Source of the DNA: Clostridium sp. M62/1
GTDB taxonomy: Bacteria > Bacillota > Clostridia > Lachnospirales > Lachnospiraceae
Length of the DNA: 64,000 bases
Direction: 5' to 3'
NCBI RefSeq assembly: GCF_020736365.1
Contig: NZ_CP085988.1
Span: 665,501-729,500, forward strand
Both the position numbers and the translations under genes were made by a program. Numbering within the stretch: the stretch's first letter is position 1; every line of letters starts with the position of its first letter. The notes under the pieces were generated by a model. That model was not told the origin of the DNA, ran no database searches, and saw nothing but the letters and a program-made list of their open reading frames with translations. Positions 1 through 8,150 of the stretch are shown here, in pieces.

Positions 1-49
1 TAAGAAGGTAAATATTGGGTAAGAATACTCGTGAAAAGGCGGTGATGTT

Positions 50-274
50 ATGGAGAATGAGAGAAGCAGAAAAGAACTTCTCGACTCCTTGGTGGATATT
101 CGGGACGTCAAAATTGACCGTTCCATGTCGGTAGAAGATCGGATGAAATCCTATGTGGAGCAGATCAAAAATCCCTATATGTTTAAGGTCGGCAACACGG
201 TAGTTAGGGTTTCCTACGCAAATACTCAGGCTACGATCAATGACAATTTCGTAAATCTGCTTGCAAGTATGTGA
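50..274 (+). CDS. Small conserved protein of recombinase-bearing elements (74 aa)
   Basis: Short charged soluble protein starting at an ATG preceded by a purine-rich AAGGCGGTG. It opens with MENERSRKELLDSL and has a KNPYMFKVG stretch and an aliphatic C-terminus. It has no membrane segment or catalytic motif that I recognise. I recall similar 70-80 residue proteins next to recombinase clusters in Lachnospiraceae elements, so it is probably part of the element rather than of the host. Its role is unknown; an accessory or directionality factor is only a guess. Confidence 0.6.
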   Translation: MENERSRKELLDSLVDIRDVKIDRSMSVEDRMKSYVEQIKNPYMFKVGNTVVRVSYANTQATINDNFVNLLASM

Positions 275-352
275 GAAAGCCGTCGGATAACCCCAAAAGA
301 ATCTTTTTTGTGAACAAATCTGAAAAGGCTGGATAATTGCTTTGGACTGTGC

Positions 353-358
353 TATAAT
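353..358 (+). promoter_or_regulatory. Probable -10 box for the recombinase operon
   Basis: A perfect TATAAT lies about 85 bp upstream of the first recombinase start in the 167-bp gap after the small ORF. No good -35 is found at 16-18 bp, so the promoter may need an activator or be weak. Confidence 0.4.
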
Positions 359-441
359 AAGCATGGACAAAATCAGCGAAACACCACTGCTACTTTAGTT
401 TTCGGGTTATCAGACCGGAATAAAGTAAGGAGTGGCGTTTT

Positions 442-2133
442 ATGCTGAAATTATCTTTGGATAAAGATTATAAAGCCGCCATCTACCTGAGATTATCAAA
501 GGAAGATGGCGACTTTTCTATTTCCGGCGAAAAACTTGAGAGTGACAGCATTTCAAACCAGAGAATGCTCATCAAGGAATACCTCAAGAAGCACCCGGAA
601 ATTACCGTAGTAAAAGAATACTGCGATGACGGCTTTACCGGCGCAAACTTTGAGCGTCCTGACTTCAACAGAATGATGGAGGCTGTCCGCGCTGGCTTGG
701 TTGACTGCATCGTGGTGAAAGACCTTTCGCGTTTTGGTCGTGAGTATATTGAGGCTGGTGACTACATCCAGAAGATATTCCCCCGCCTCGGTATTCGCTT
801 TATTGCAATCAACGACAACTATGACAGCGCACAGCCCGGAGCGGCAGACAACGAGCTTGTCCTTCCGTTCAAGAACCTGATGAACGATTCCTATTGCCGT
901 GACATCTCCATCAAGGTCAGATCAAACCTTGATGCGAAGCGACGGAACGGACAGTTTGTCGGCTCTCGTGTGGTTTTCGGGTATCTGAGATCACCGGACA
1001 ACAAGAACCAGTTGGTGATTGACCCGGTTGCCGCGCCGGTTGTGCAGGACATTTTCAAGTGGAAGATAGAGGGGCTGTCTCCGGCTCAGATCGCAGACCG
1101 GCTTAATGACGCCAATGTCCCTTCTCCGATTGAGTACAAGAAGGCGAATGGCTCAAAGCAACGCACCTGTTTCCAGACGAAGAAGGTCGCTCTGTGGAGT
1201 GCCGTTGCGATATATCGCATTCTCAAGAACGAGATTTATACCGGAACACTGGTACAGGGCAAAACCACTTCTCCGAACCACAAGGTCAAAAAGACCATAG
1301 TGAAGCCGCAAAGCGAGTGGGCGCGGACAGAAAATGCCCATGAGCCTATCATTGCTCATGCTCAATTCGATCTTGTTCAGAAGCTCATGCTTGATGATAC
1401 AAGAAGCCCGTCCGGTGCAACCGGCGTCCATCCGTTTTCCGGGAAGATTTATTGTGCTGACTGCGGAAGCCCGATGGTACGCAGAGTATCACGCTGCGGA
1501 GAAAAGGAATATGCCTATTTCATCTGCGGTGGCAACAAGAGCGACAAGACCTCCTGCTCGGCTCACAGCATCAAAGAATCTGTTGTATATGACGCCGTTC
1601 TCGCTGTTGTTCAGGGACATATTGATGCCGCTATGAACATGGCAGATGCGTTGAAGCGGATTGATGATATGGCTTGGGAAAACCGTGAGATTGAGAAGAT
1701 CAAAGCAAAAATTTCGTTTCAAGAAGAAATCATTGATAAGAACCGCCGCTTGAAAACCGGTGCTTATGAAGACTTCAAGAGCGATTTTATCAGCCGTGAG
1801 GAATACAAAGCCTTCACAGCTCAGTTCGACCAACAGATCAAGGAGGCAAGCGACACCATTATGCGGCTCACCAGTGAGCGAAACAGCGTGATGGGTGGGC
1901 TGGCAGAGCAACAAAGCTGGCTTGAGCAATTCAGAAAATACGCAAATATCAAGGAACTCACTCGAAGCACCGTGGTCAACCTAATCGACTATATTCATAT
2001 TCGAGAGAACAAAGACATTGATGTCGGTCTCATGCACTGTGACCGCTTTGCATCTATCGTCGAGTTCCTGCGCGAACGTCAGGAAAAGGAGGACGCGAAT
2101 AAAGTCATTCGCTTTGAAAGGAAGGTGGTCTAA
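442..2133 (+). CDS. Large serine recombinase 1 (563 aa)
   Basis: Resolvase/invertase catalytic domain at the N-terminus (AIYLRLSKED near residue 13, catalytic Ser in the SISNQR motif, then VVKDLSRFGRE), a recombinase DNA-binding domain at about 170-290 and a zinc-ribbon beginning CADCGSPM near 340. A long helical coiled-coil segment follows, ending in a basic tail. The size and order match large serine integrases. The start follows AAGGAG with good spacing. It overlaps recombinase 2 by one base (TAATG), so the two are translationally coupled. It presumably excises or integrates the element at spoVT, alone or as part of a set of three. Confidence 0.9.
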   Translation: MLKLSLDKDYKAAIYLRLSKEDGDFSISGEKLESDSISNQRMLIKEYLKKHPEITVVKEYCDDGFTGANFERPDFNRMMEAVRAGLVDCIVVKDLSRFGREYIEAGDYIQKIFPRLGIRFIAINDNYDSAQPGAADNELVLPFKNLMNDSYCRDISIKVRSNLDAKRRNGQFVGSRVVFGYLRSPDNKNQLVIDPVAAPVVQDIFKWKIEGLSPAQIADRLNDANVPSPIEYKKANGSKQRTCFQTKKVALWSAVAIYRILKNEIYTGTLVQGKTTSPNHKVKKTIVKPQSEWARTENAHEPIIAHAQFDLVQKLMLDDTRSPSGATGVHPFSGKIYCADCGSPMVRRVSRCGEKEYAYFICGGNKSDKTSCSAHSIKESVVYDAVLAVVQGHIDAAMNMADALKRIDDMAWENREIEKIKAKISFQEEIIDKNRRLKTGAYEDFKSDFISREEYKAFTAQFDQQIKEASDTIMRLTSERNSVMGGLAEQQSWLEQFRKYANIKELTRSTVVNLIDYIHIRENKDIDVGLMHCDRFASIVEFLRERQEKEDANKVIRFERKVV

Positions 2134-3833
2134 TGGCACGAGTATCGCGGAAAAAGCAAAATCTCCCTACCCCAGCAGTTGATACTCCTATCCGCCGCTG
2201 GAAAACCGCTCTATATGTCCGCCTCTCCGTCGAGGATAACGGAAAAGGTTCGGACTCAATTGAGAACCAGACCACGCTCCTTGAAGACTATATTGCGTCA
2301 CGTTCGTATCTTGAGAAGACGGCGCTGTTCGTTGACAACGGCTATACCGGAACCGATTTTCTCCGTCCAGAGTTTAACCGGATGATGGAAGCCGTCAAGA
2401 TGGGCATTGTAGATTGCATCGTGGTGAAGGACTTATCCCGTCTCGGCAGAAACTATATCGAAACATCTCAGTTCATTGAAAAGGTCTGCCCGTTCTTCGA
2501 TCTGCGCTTTATCTCCGTCAATGACTCCTTTGATACTGCGACGGTAACAAGCGAGGGGCATTTATCCGCCTCCCTGTCGAACATCGTCAATGATTTTTAT
2601 GCGAAGGACATCTCGCGCAAGGTCACAACAGCCCTTCAAGCGAAGATGGAGCGCGGGGATTATATCGGAAACTATGCACCGTATGGTTATCGTAAAGACC
2701 CTGAGAACAAGAACCATCTTCTGATCGACCCTGAGACTGCGCCGATTGTTGTCCAGATATTTCAATGGAGAGCCGAAGGTGTCAGCTACATGGGCATCAA
2801 CAAAAAGCTCAACGACGCCGGTATTCTTTCCCCCAGTCAGCTCAAACGGGAGCGTGGGGTGGAAACGAACTTCAATAAGAAGGATCGGGTCATTCTGTGG
2901 AACAAGCACATGATAACCGAAATCCTTCAAAACATCGTCTATATCGGGCATTTAGCTCAGAAGAAAGGCAGTCAGTGTCTCTATGGAGGCATCCCTTATC
3001 ACATCACGTCCGAAGACGAATGGATCATCGCAAAAAACACCCATGAACCACTTCTCAGTGAAGAACTGTTTGAAAAGGTGCAGGAGATCAACCGTGCAGC
3101 CGTAGAACGCACGAGAGCCAATTCAGGCAAGTACGATCATCTACCCAAAGCGAAAAATATCTATGGGAAGAAGTTTGTATGTGCCGAGTGCGGAGCAATT
3201 ATGAAATTGCAGCGTTCCATCAGCACGAAGAAGGACAAGGTGTATTTCACCTTCAAATGCCCGACCTACGCCGAGCATGGAACAAGAGGTTGTTCCGACG
3301 TGAAAATACGGAAGCAGGATCTTGACGATGCAGTTTTTTCCTTCATCAAGTCTCAGATGGAAGTATTCCTCGATATGGAGAAGACGCTTCATTCTCTGCT
3401 GGCAATGAAAAAAGTCATGGTTAAGCAAGACAATACCGTTCAGGAGATACGGACACTGCGTCAAAAACTTGCGCAAAAGCAGTCCCTCCTTAGCGGTATG
3501 TATGTTGATCTCAAGGAAGGATTGCTCTCTGATGCCGAATACAGCCATCATAAAGAGATCGTCATGGAGGACATCCGGGCGATTGAGAGAAACCTATCTG
3601 AGCTGGAAGCGCCAAAGAATCAGACAGAGGAACAGATTACCGGCGAAATGAAGTGGAAACAGATGATCCGCCGTTTCCACGACGCGACGGAAATCTCCGA
3701 AGAAATGGCAGACGCTTTCATCGAGACCATGAAAATTCATGAGGACGGCACATTGGAAATCAAACTCAGCTATATGGACGAGTTTGCAGCACTTACGAAG
3801 ACTTGCGAGAAAATCAGGAAGGAGGTTGCTTGA
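2133..3833 (+). CDS. Large serine recombinase 2 (566 aa)
   Basis: Second member of the tandem set. ALYVRLSVEDNGKG near the N-terminus, catalytic Ser in DSIENQ, VVKDLSRLGRNYIE and SVNDSFD define the resolvase domain. A recombinase domain and a zinc ribbon (CAECGAIMK, near 355) follow, then a coiled coil. It is clearly diverged from its neighbours, so the set is not a recent duplication. It starts within the stop of recombinase 1 and ends within the start of recombinase 3, so all three are probably made in comparable amounts from one transcript. Confidence 0.9.
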   Translation: MARVSRKKQNLPTPAVDTPIRRWKTALYVRLSVEDNGKGSDSIENQTTLLEDYIASRSYLEKTALFVDNGYTGTDFLRPEFNRMMEAVKMGIVDCIVVKDLSRLGRNYIETSQFIEKVCPFFDLRFISVNDSFDTATVTSEGHLSASLSNIVNDFYAKDISRKVTTALQAKMERGDYIGNYAPYGYRKDPENKNHLLIDPETAPIVVQIFQWRAEGVSYMGINKKLNDAGILSPSQLKRERGVETNFNKKDRVILWNKHMITEILQNIVYIGHLAQKKGSQCLYGGIPYHITSEDEWIIAKNTHEPLLSEELFEKVQEINRAAVERTRANSGKYDHLPKAKNIYGKKFVCAECGAIMKLQRSISTKKDKVYFTFKCPTYAEHGTRGCSDVKIRKQDLDDAVFSFIKSQMEVFLDMEKTLHSLLAMKKVMVKQDNTVQEIRTLRQKLAQKQSLLSGMYVDLKEGLLSDAEYSHHKEIVMEDIRAIERNLSELEAPKNQTEEQITGEMKWKQMIRRFHDATEISEEMADAFIETMKIHEDGTLEIKLSYMDEFAALTKTCEKIRKEVA

Positions 3834-5404
3834 TGAAGCAGCAAATCGCAATTTATCTGCGCTTGTCGCTTGAAGACGTTGACAAGCGCACAAACAAAAT
3901 CAAGGACGAGAGCAACAGCATCGCATCACAGCGTATGCTCATCAATCGTCATCTGGATCAGAATCCGCTTCTCTGCGATCTGCCTCGTATAGAGTTCTGT
4001 GATGATGGCTTCTCCGGTACAAACTTTGATCGCCCTGACTTTGCAAAGATGATAGAGTATGCGAAGCATGGGGAAATTAGCTGCATTGTAGTGAAAGACC
4101 TTTCCCGTTTTGGGCGAGACTATCTTGAAGTTGGTGACTATTTGGAGCATATCTTCCCGTTTCTCGGCATCCGCTTCAAGTCTATCAATGACCACTATGA
4201 CAGTGCGAAACATGAAGGCAAGACTATCGGTATGGATATTGCCTTCAAAAACCTCATCTACGACTATTACAGCAAAGACCTGTCCAAGAAGGTCAAGTCT
4301 GCAATGGGAATGAAACAGGAGAAGGCAAAGTTTGTGAACACAGTCCCATACGGGTATAAAGCCGATCCTGCTGACAAGCATCACCTTATCATCGACGTGG
4401 AAACCGCTCCGATAGTCCACCGTATTTTCATGGAAGTGATTGGTGGCAAGTCTTGCACACAGATTGCAAAGGAACTGAATACGGAGGGCATTCCAACACC
4501 CGCCCAGCATAAAGCCGTGTCCAGAAAGGCGTCTTCCAAGAAGCCCCAGTGGACACATCGCGGTATTCTGACTATGATAGAGAGCGTGAAGTACACTGGA
4601 ACAATGGTCAACCATATCCGCGAAAGCAGATTCATCCGTGACAAAAACCAGCGGCGCGTTCCCAAAGAAGAATGGTATATCCGCGAAAATGCGCATGAGG
4701 CGATTGTGACAAAGGATGAATACGAACAGGCACAAGAGGCAATCCAGAGGCGTAGAAAGTTTGTCCGAAGCTCCCATGACCAGTCAGACCGAGTTTACTT
4801 CTGCGCCCATTGCGGCGGAAAACTTGAGAAAGCCAATGGAACCGTATTTGCCTGTCCATCCCATCGGTATCACGATGGAAGCCCGTGTGAAAACGTCCGC
4901 TGGCGGAAAAGCGCACTTGAAGAAATCGTCTTTGAAGCACTGAAAAGACAGATCGAGATCGTCAGTGTTGAATCCGCAGCCGTCAGAAAGGCAGCGAAAA
5001 GCAAAGGTGAAAGTCTGGAAAGACAGCTCGTCCTGCTGAAAGCTCAGTATGATGCCTGTGATCGTGAGAAGTTTACGATTTATGAAAACTACCGTGAAGG
5101 GAAGCTGACTCCGGAAGAGTATCTGTCCGGCAAAGACGCCCTTGCACAAAAACAAGCCGCCCTGAAAGAGCAGCTTGAATCCTGTGAAACCCAGCTTGAG
5201 GTCTTCCATCAGCAAAGTCTCGATGCAGAAGAACGGCATGAAGCAGCAAGCCGGATGACCGGCTTGTCTGATGACAAACTTAGAGAGCATCTGTATGATG
5301 CAGTTGAACGTGTACTTGTTTATGACACTGAGACAATCGAGATTGTCTGGAAGTTCAACGAATCAAAAATCGACACCGATGAAAACATCGGAGTTGCGAA
5401 TTGA
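3833..5404 (+). CDS. Large serine recombinase 3 (523 aa)
   Basis: The ATG at 3833 overlaps the TGA of recombinase 2 and has a strong AGGAAGGAGG site, so it is preferred to an upstream in-frame start at 3803. The protein has the resolvase core (IYLRLSLED, catalytic Ser in NSIASQR, VVKDLSRFGRDYLE), a recombinase domain, a zinc ribbon starting CAHCGGKLEKANG and a C-terminal coiled coil. It is closer in motifs to recombinase 1 than to 2. A hairpin overlaps its last codons and may end the transcript. Confidence 0.9.
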   Translation: MKQQIAIYLRLSLEDVDKRTNKIKDESNSIASQRMLINRHLDQNPLLCDLPRIEFCDDGFSGTNFDRPDFAKMIEYAKHGEISCIVVKDLSRFGRDYLEVGDYLEHIFPFLGIRFKSINDHYDSAKHEGKTIGMDIAFKNLIYDYYSKDLSKKVKSAMGMKQEKAKFVNTVPYGYKADPADKHHLIIDVETAPIVHRIFMEVIGGKSCTQIAKELNTEGIPTPAQHKAVSRKASSKKPQWTHRGILTMIESVKYTGTMVNHIRESRFIRDKNQRRVPKEEWYIRENAHEAIVTKDEYEQAQEAIQRRRKFVRSSHDQSDRVYFCAHCGGKLEKANGTVFACPSHRYHDGSPCENVRWRKSALEEIVFEALKRQIEIVSVESAAVRKAAKSKGESLERQLVLLKAQYDACDREKFTIYENYREGKLTPEEYLSGKDALAQKQAALKEQLESCETQLEVFHQQSLDAEERHEAASRMTGLSDDKLREHLYDAVERVLVYDTETIEIVWKFNESKIDTDENIGVAN

Positions 5405-5423
5405 CTCCGGTGTTTCATTTCGG
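5388..5423 (+). terminator. Possible terminator at the end of the recombinase operon
   Basis: Imperfect inverted repeat (GATGAAAACATCGGAGT pairing with ACTCCGGTGTTTCAT) spans the last recombinase codons and the first bases after the stop. The trailing T-tract is weak, so termination is uncertain. Confidence 0.4.
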
Positions 5424-5473
5424 GGCAAATCTGTCGAATTTGCTCCTAAAATAACATAATCTATCGAAACCTC

Positions 5474-5561
5474 GTAGGTGCATCGTAGCGCCGTCCGGAA
5501 AGCCCAGAGTCATTGATATTAAAGGCTTTTCGGATAGTTTGTAAAATTTTTTTGCACCTAC
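5474..5561. repeat. Nested inverted repeats at the element end
   Basis: Outer perfect arms GTAGGTGCA (5474-5482) and TGCACCTAC (5553-5561) enclose inner arms TCCGGAAAGCC (5494-5504) and GGCTTTTCGGA (5524-5534, one mismatch). The set ends 12 bases before spoVT sequence resumes. It could be recombinase or directionality-factor binding sites, or a transcript-end hairpin. Confidence 0.6.
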
Positions 5562-5567
5562 TTGACA

Positions 5568-5582
5568 TAAAGGGATGACCTG
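5568..5582. other. Element/chromosome junction (att site)
   Basis: Upstream of GAT-GAC-CTG (Asp-Asp-Leu of spoVT) the reading frame meets AGG and then a TAA stop at 5568-5570. The switch from element to host sequence therefore occurs at about 5571-5576. The exact crossover bases cannot be fixed without the left junction or an empty site; serine recombinases typically use a 2-bp core. Confidence 0.65.
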
Positions 5583-6092
5583 GGCCGCGTTGTAATCCCC
5601 AAGGAGATCAGGCGCACCCTTAGGCTTCGGGAGGGAACCCCTCTGGAGATCTTTACAGACCGGGAGGGGGAAATTATCCTGAAAAAATATTCCCCTATGG
5701 TAGAGCTGACTGCCTTCGCCTCCCAGTACGCCGAGGCTATGGCCCAGAGCACGGGCCTTTTAGTGTGCATCACAGACAGGGATCAGGTGATTGCAGTGTC
5801 AGGAGGACCCAAAAAAGATTATCTTCAGAAGCCTGTCAGCAGGCAGCTGGAAACCCTCATCGGGGAACGCCAGATTGTGACGGCGGGAAAGGACGACAGA
5901 AATTTTATTCCCATTATCTCCGAAGAGCCGGAGGGCGTAACGGCACAGGTGATTGCCCCCATTATCTGTGAGGGAGATGCCATCGGCGCTGTGGCGCTCC
6001 TGAGCCGGGAGTCCAGAATAAAATTCGGAGAGCCGGAGCTGAAGCTGGTCTCCACAGCCGCCGGTTTTCTGGGACGTCAGATGGAGGGCTAA
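5574..6092 (+). pseudogene. spoVT: spoVT, 3' portion (start codon and first ~10 codons separated by the element)
   Basis: In-frame translation from 5574 begins DDLGRVVIPKEIRRTLRLRE, matching the AbrB-type DNA-binding domain of SpoVT from about residue 11, and continues through a GAF-like domain to GFLGRQMEG. The length from there (172 aa) agrees with the family (about 178 in total). The missing residues correspond to the usual MKATGIVRRI. The first in-frame ATG (5697) lies after the DNA-binding domain, so no functional regulator is expected while the element is present. SpoVT is a forespore regulator in Bacillus. Precise excision could restore it. Confidence 0.85.
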
Positions 6093-6287
6093 GGAGATTT
6101 TAAGAGCGGATGTCCAGGGCGTCCTTCAGGCAGGGCTGGCTGCGGCAGTTCAGTCCCATGCTGCGAAGGATGCCTTTTTTGTTCTGCAGGAGAGACCTTG
6201 TTCTTCCCTTTCCGGGAGAGGATGTGTTACAATCCATAGGTAAAGAAATCCGAAGGATAGGCATTATGCTGAAAGGGGGAAGCGGCT

Positions 6288-6746
6288 GTGGAAGAATATC
6301 TGAGAGAAAAGAAGAGAGAATATTCAGAGGAGAGGAAGGCTCCGTACAGTCTTGAGGATCTGAGAAACATTATGAGGATCCTCCGATCAGAGGAGGGCTG
6401 CCCGTGGGACAGAAGGCAGACCTTTGAGAGTATGGTCTCCTGTGTGACAGAGGAGGCCAAGGAGGTGGTTCAGGCTGTAAAGCAGCAGGATATGGACAAT
6501 CTCTGCGAGGAGCTGGGAGATCTGCTGTTTCAGGTGGTATTTTACAGCCAGATGGCGCAGGAGCAGGGCCTCTTTACTTTTGAGCAGGTGGTGGACGGGA
6601 TCAGTGCCAAAATGGTCCGCAGACATCCGAAGGTTTTTGGAGGAAGAGTGCCGGAAACAGACGAAAAAGAAGGCAGCCAGTGGGAGCAGATAAAAAGGGC
6701 TGAAAAAGCTGAAAAAGCCCGTGCCCAAAAAGCTAAAAAAGCATAA
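6288..6746 (+). CDS. mazG: MazG-family nucleoside triphosphate pyrophosphohydrolase (152 aa)
   Basis: The GTG start follows AAAGGGGG at good distance. The single MazG domain has the metal-binding EE..E and E..D pattern in TEEAKEVVQAVKQ and CEELGDLLFQVVF, preceded by LRSEEGCPWDRRQ and followed by RRHPKVFGG. The family hydrolyses (d)NTPs to monophosphates and PPi as housecleaning. The long YabN form has an extra methyltransferase-like domain; here only the MazG part is present, with a Lys/Ala-rich tail. Its position after spoVT matches Bacillus. Confidence 0.9.
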   Translation: MEEYLREKKREYSEERKAPYSLEDLRNIMRILRSEEGCPWDRRQTFESMVSCVTEEAKEVVQAVKQQDMDNLCEELGDLLFQVVFYSQMAQEQGLFTFEQVVDGISAKMVRRHPKVFGGRVPETDEKEGSQWEQIKRAEKAEKARAQKAKKA

Positions 6747-6752
6747 AAAACC

Positions 6753-6781
6753 TTGACAAAGCAGGTATAAATGTATATAAA
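6753..6781 (+). promoter_or_regulatory. Strong housekeeping promoter for hup
   Basis: TTGACA at 6753-6758 and TATAAA at 6776-6781 with a 17-bp spacer, 108 bp upstream of the hup start. The long untranslated leader contains a short GC-rich inverted stretch. Confidence 0.85.
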
Positions 6782-6889
6782 TGTAAGGTAAAGTGTTTAG
6801 CGGTTTAGCAGGAGTAATACTGCTGTTTTGGCCTTCGGGCTTCAGGGCAGCCAGGACTCATTCGCAAGAAGATGTAGGAGGAATCAATC

Positions 6890-7165
6890 ATGAATAAGAC
6901 AGAGTTAATCGCAGCTGTAGCTGAGAAGGCAGAGCTTTCCAAGAAGGACGCAGAGAAGGCAATCAAGGCTTTCACAGATACAGTTTCTGAGGAGTTAGTT
7001 AAGGGCGGAAAGATTCAGTTAGTTGGTTTTGGAACCTTTGAAGTTTCTGAGAGAGCAGCAAGAGAGGGAAGAAACCCGAAGACAGGCGAGACAATGCCGA
7101 TCGCAGCTTCCAAGACACCAAAGTTCAAAGCTGGAAAAGCGTTAAAGGATATGGTAAACGCATAA
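6890..7165 (+). CDS. hup: HU-type DNA-binding protein (91 aa)
   Basis: Full-length HU/IHF family: [19 protein letters not shown] at the N-terminus, the conserved [19 protein letters not shown] arm and a [14 protein letters not shown]-terminus. It starts after GTAGGAGG. HU is the main nucleoid protein. Codon use is strongly biased, as expected for high expression, and it has its own consensus promoter. The gene sits between mazG and the S4-domain gene, as in many clostridia. Confidence 0.97.
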   Translation: MNKTELIAAVAEKAELSKKDAEKAIKAFTDTVSEELVKGGKIQLVGFGTFEVSERAAREGRNPKTGETMPIAASKTPKFKAGKALKDMVNA

Positions 7166-7169
7166 TTAA

Positions 7170-7409
7170 ATGAGATTAGATAAGTTTTTAAAGGTATCGC
7201 GTCTGATCAAGCGCAGAACAGTGGCCAACGAGGCCTGCGATGCAGGGCGAGTGCTGGTCAATGACAAGGCAGTCAAGGCATCCTATGCGGTGAAAACAGG
7301 GGACATCATAGAGATTCAGTTTGGGGTGAAATCTGTGAAGGTGGAAGTCCTCGATGTGGCCGAGACGGTGAAAAAGGATGACGCGAAGGAACTTTACCGT
7401 TATTTATAA
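7170..7409 (+). CDS. S4-domain RNA-binding protein, YabO/RlbA type (79 aa)
   Basis: Single S4 domain: MRLDKFLKVSRLIKRRTVA, then a GRVLVNDKAVKAS loop. The family binds RNA; the Hsp15/RlbA members bind stalled or free 50S ribosomal subunits. The start lies four bases after hup with no strong Shine-Dalgarno, suggesting translational coupling. The same gene lies between yabN and yabP in Bacillus subtilis. Confidence 0.9.
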   Translation: MRLDKFLKVSRLIKRRTVANEACDAGRVLVNDKAVKASYAVKTGDIIEIQFGVKSVKVEVLDVAETVKKDDAKELYRYL

Positions 7410-7422
7410 CATAAAGAGACAG

Positions 7423-7468
7423 ACCTCCTAATATATTTAACAATAGTTAAATATGTCAGGAGGTTTTT
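7423..7468 (+). terminator. Hairpin with T-run that also buries the yabP ribosome-binding site
   Basis: ACCTCCTAATATATTTAAC (7423-7441) pairs with GTTAAATATGTCAGGAGGT (7446-7464) with two mismatches and an AATA loop, followed by TTTTT. It has the form of an intrinsic terminator for hup-yabO, yet its 3' arm contains the AGGAGG of yabP, 8 bases before the start codon. Confidence 0.75.
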
Positions 7469-7471
7469 GTT

Positions 7472-7756
7472 ATGGAAGAAAAGATAAACCGACGTCCCCA
7501 CCGGCTGGATCTGATGAACCGGGGCAAGGGCAGCGTGACGGGAATTCAGGACGTAGTGGCTTTTGACGAAAATCAGATTGTTCTGGACACAGACATGGGC
7601 CTTCTCACGGTCAAGGGAAAAGGACTGCATGTCAGCCGCCTGACGCTGGAAAAGGGAGAGGTGGATATAGAGGGGATGGTCGACAGCCTTACCTATTCGT
7701 CTAATGACAGCTACCGCAAACAGGGGGAATCGCTGTTTGCCCGTCTGTTTAAATAG
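7472..7756 (+). CDS. yabP: Sporulation protein YabP (94 aa)
   Basis: Matches the YabP/YqfC family in length and sequence: HRLDLMNRGKGSVTGIQDV, then VAFDENQIVLDT and a LTLEKGEVDIEG strand. In Bacillus yabP and yabQ are mother-cell (SigE) genes, and yabQ is needed for cortex formation. It is followed 10 bp later by yabQ. Expression may be limited by the hairpin covering its ribosome-binding site. Confidence 0.92.
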   Translation: MEEKINRRPHRLDLMNRGKGSVTGIQDVVAFDENQIVLDTDMGLLTVKGKGLHVSRLTLEKGEVDIEGMVDSLTYSSNDSYRKQGESLFARLFK

Positions 7757-7766
7757 AGGCGGCCGT

Positions 7767-8093
7767 ATGGATACAATGTACACGGAGCTTTCTCTTGCGG
7801 CGGCCGGATTCGTTCTGGGGATTTTTTTGATGGCGGTCTACGATGTACTGAGGCTGTTTCGGTTCCTCGTTTCTCATACTCCCCTTTGGACAGGCCTTGA
7901 GGATGTAGTCTATTGGCTGTTTTCCGGCATTTCCTGCTTTGCGCTTCTGAGTGTAAAAAACGGGGGAGAGGTGAGAATCTACATTATTGCCTCTGTGCTC
8001 ATCGGAATGCTTTTATGGGACAAAACCTTCAGCCGGATTCTGCCTGCCCTATTGAAAAAAGTGAAGAAATATTTTAGAATGAAGAAAAGATGA
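7767..8093 (+). CDS. yabQ: Spore cortex biosynthesis membrane protein YabQ (108 aa)
   Basis: The start at 7767 is preferred to an upstream in-frame one at 7704 because it follows AGAGGCGG and leaves no overlap with yabP. Three hydrophobic helices are visible (AAAGFVLGIFLMAVYDVL, a middle VVYWLFSGISCFALLS and IIASVLIGMLLW), then a basic tail. The DVLRLFR motif after helix 1 is typical of YabQ. It acts in the outer forespore membrane during cortex synthesis. Confidence 0.9.
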   Translation: MDTMYTELSLAAAGFVLGIFLMAVYDVLRLFRFLVSHTPLWTGLEDVVYWLFSGISCFALLSVKNGGEVRIYIIASVLIGMLLWDKTFSRILPALLKKVKKYFRMKKR

Positions 8094-8150
8094 AGATGCA
8101 GGAGCTTACAGCTCCCCAGACAAGCAGAACACGTAAAGGAGGCGGCCTGA

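Larger units (their letters stand above)
1..5573 (+). mobile_element. Integrative element (right end) with three serine recombinases, inserted in spoVT
   Basis: The left end lies outside the window. Three tandem large serine recombinases and one small conserved ORF lie against the junction at about 5571-5576, where spoVT coding sequence resumes in frame at its eleventh expected codon. Recombinases next to an attachment end are typical of elements that use them for integration and excision. Cargo genes are not visible. The assignment as an integrative element is inferred from gene content and the interrupted host gene; the matching left junction with the first spoVT codons should lie upstream. 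Confidence 0.85.

Noticed and set aside
3926..4777. 283-codon minus-strand frame opposite recombinase 3
   Set aside because: Antisense shadow; Cys/His/Leu-rich artefact translation without start signals.
5697..6092. Shortened SpoVT starting at the internal ATG
   Set aside because: It would lack the DNA-binding domain and there is no Shine-Dalgarno at 5697; an interrupted gene is the better reading.
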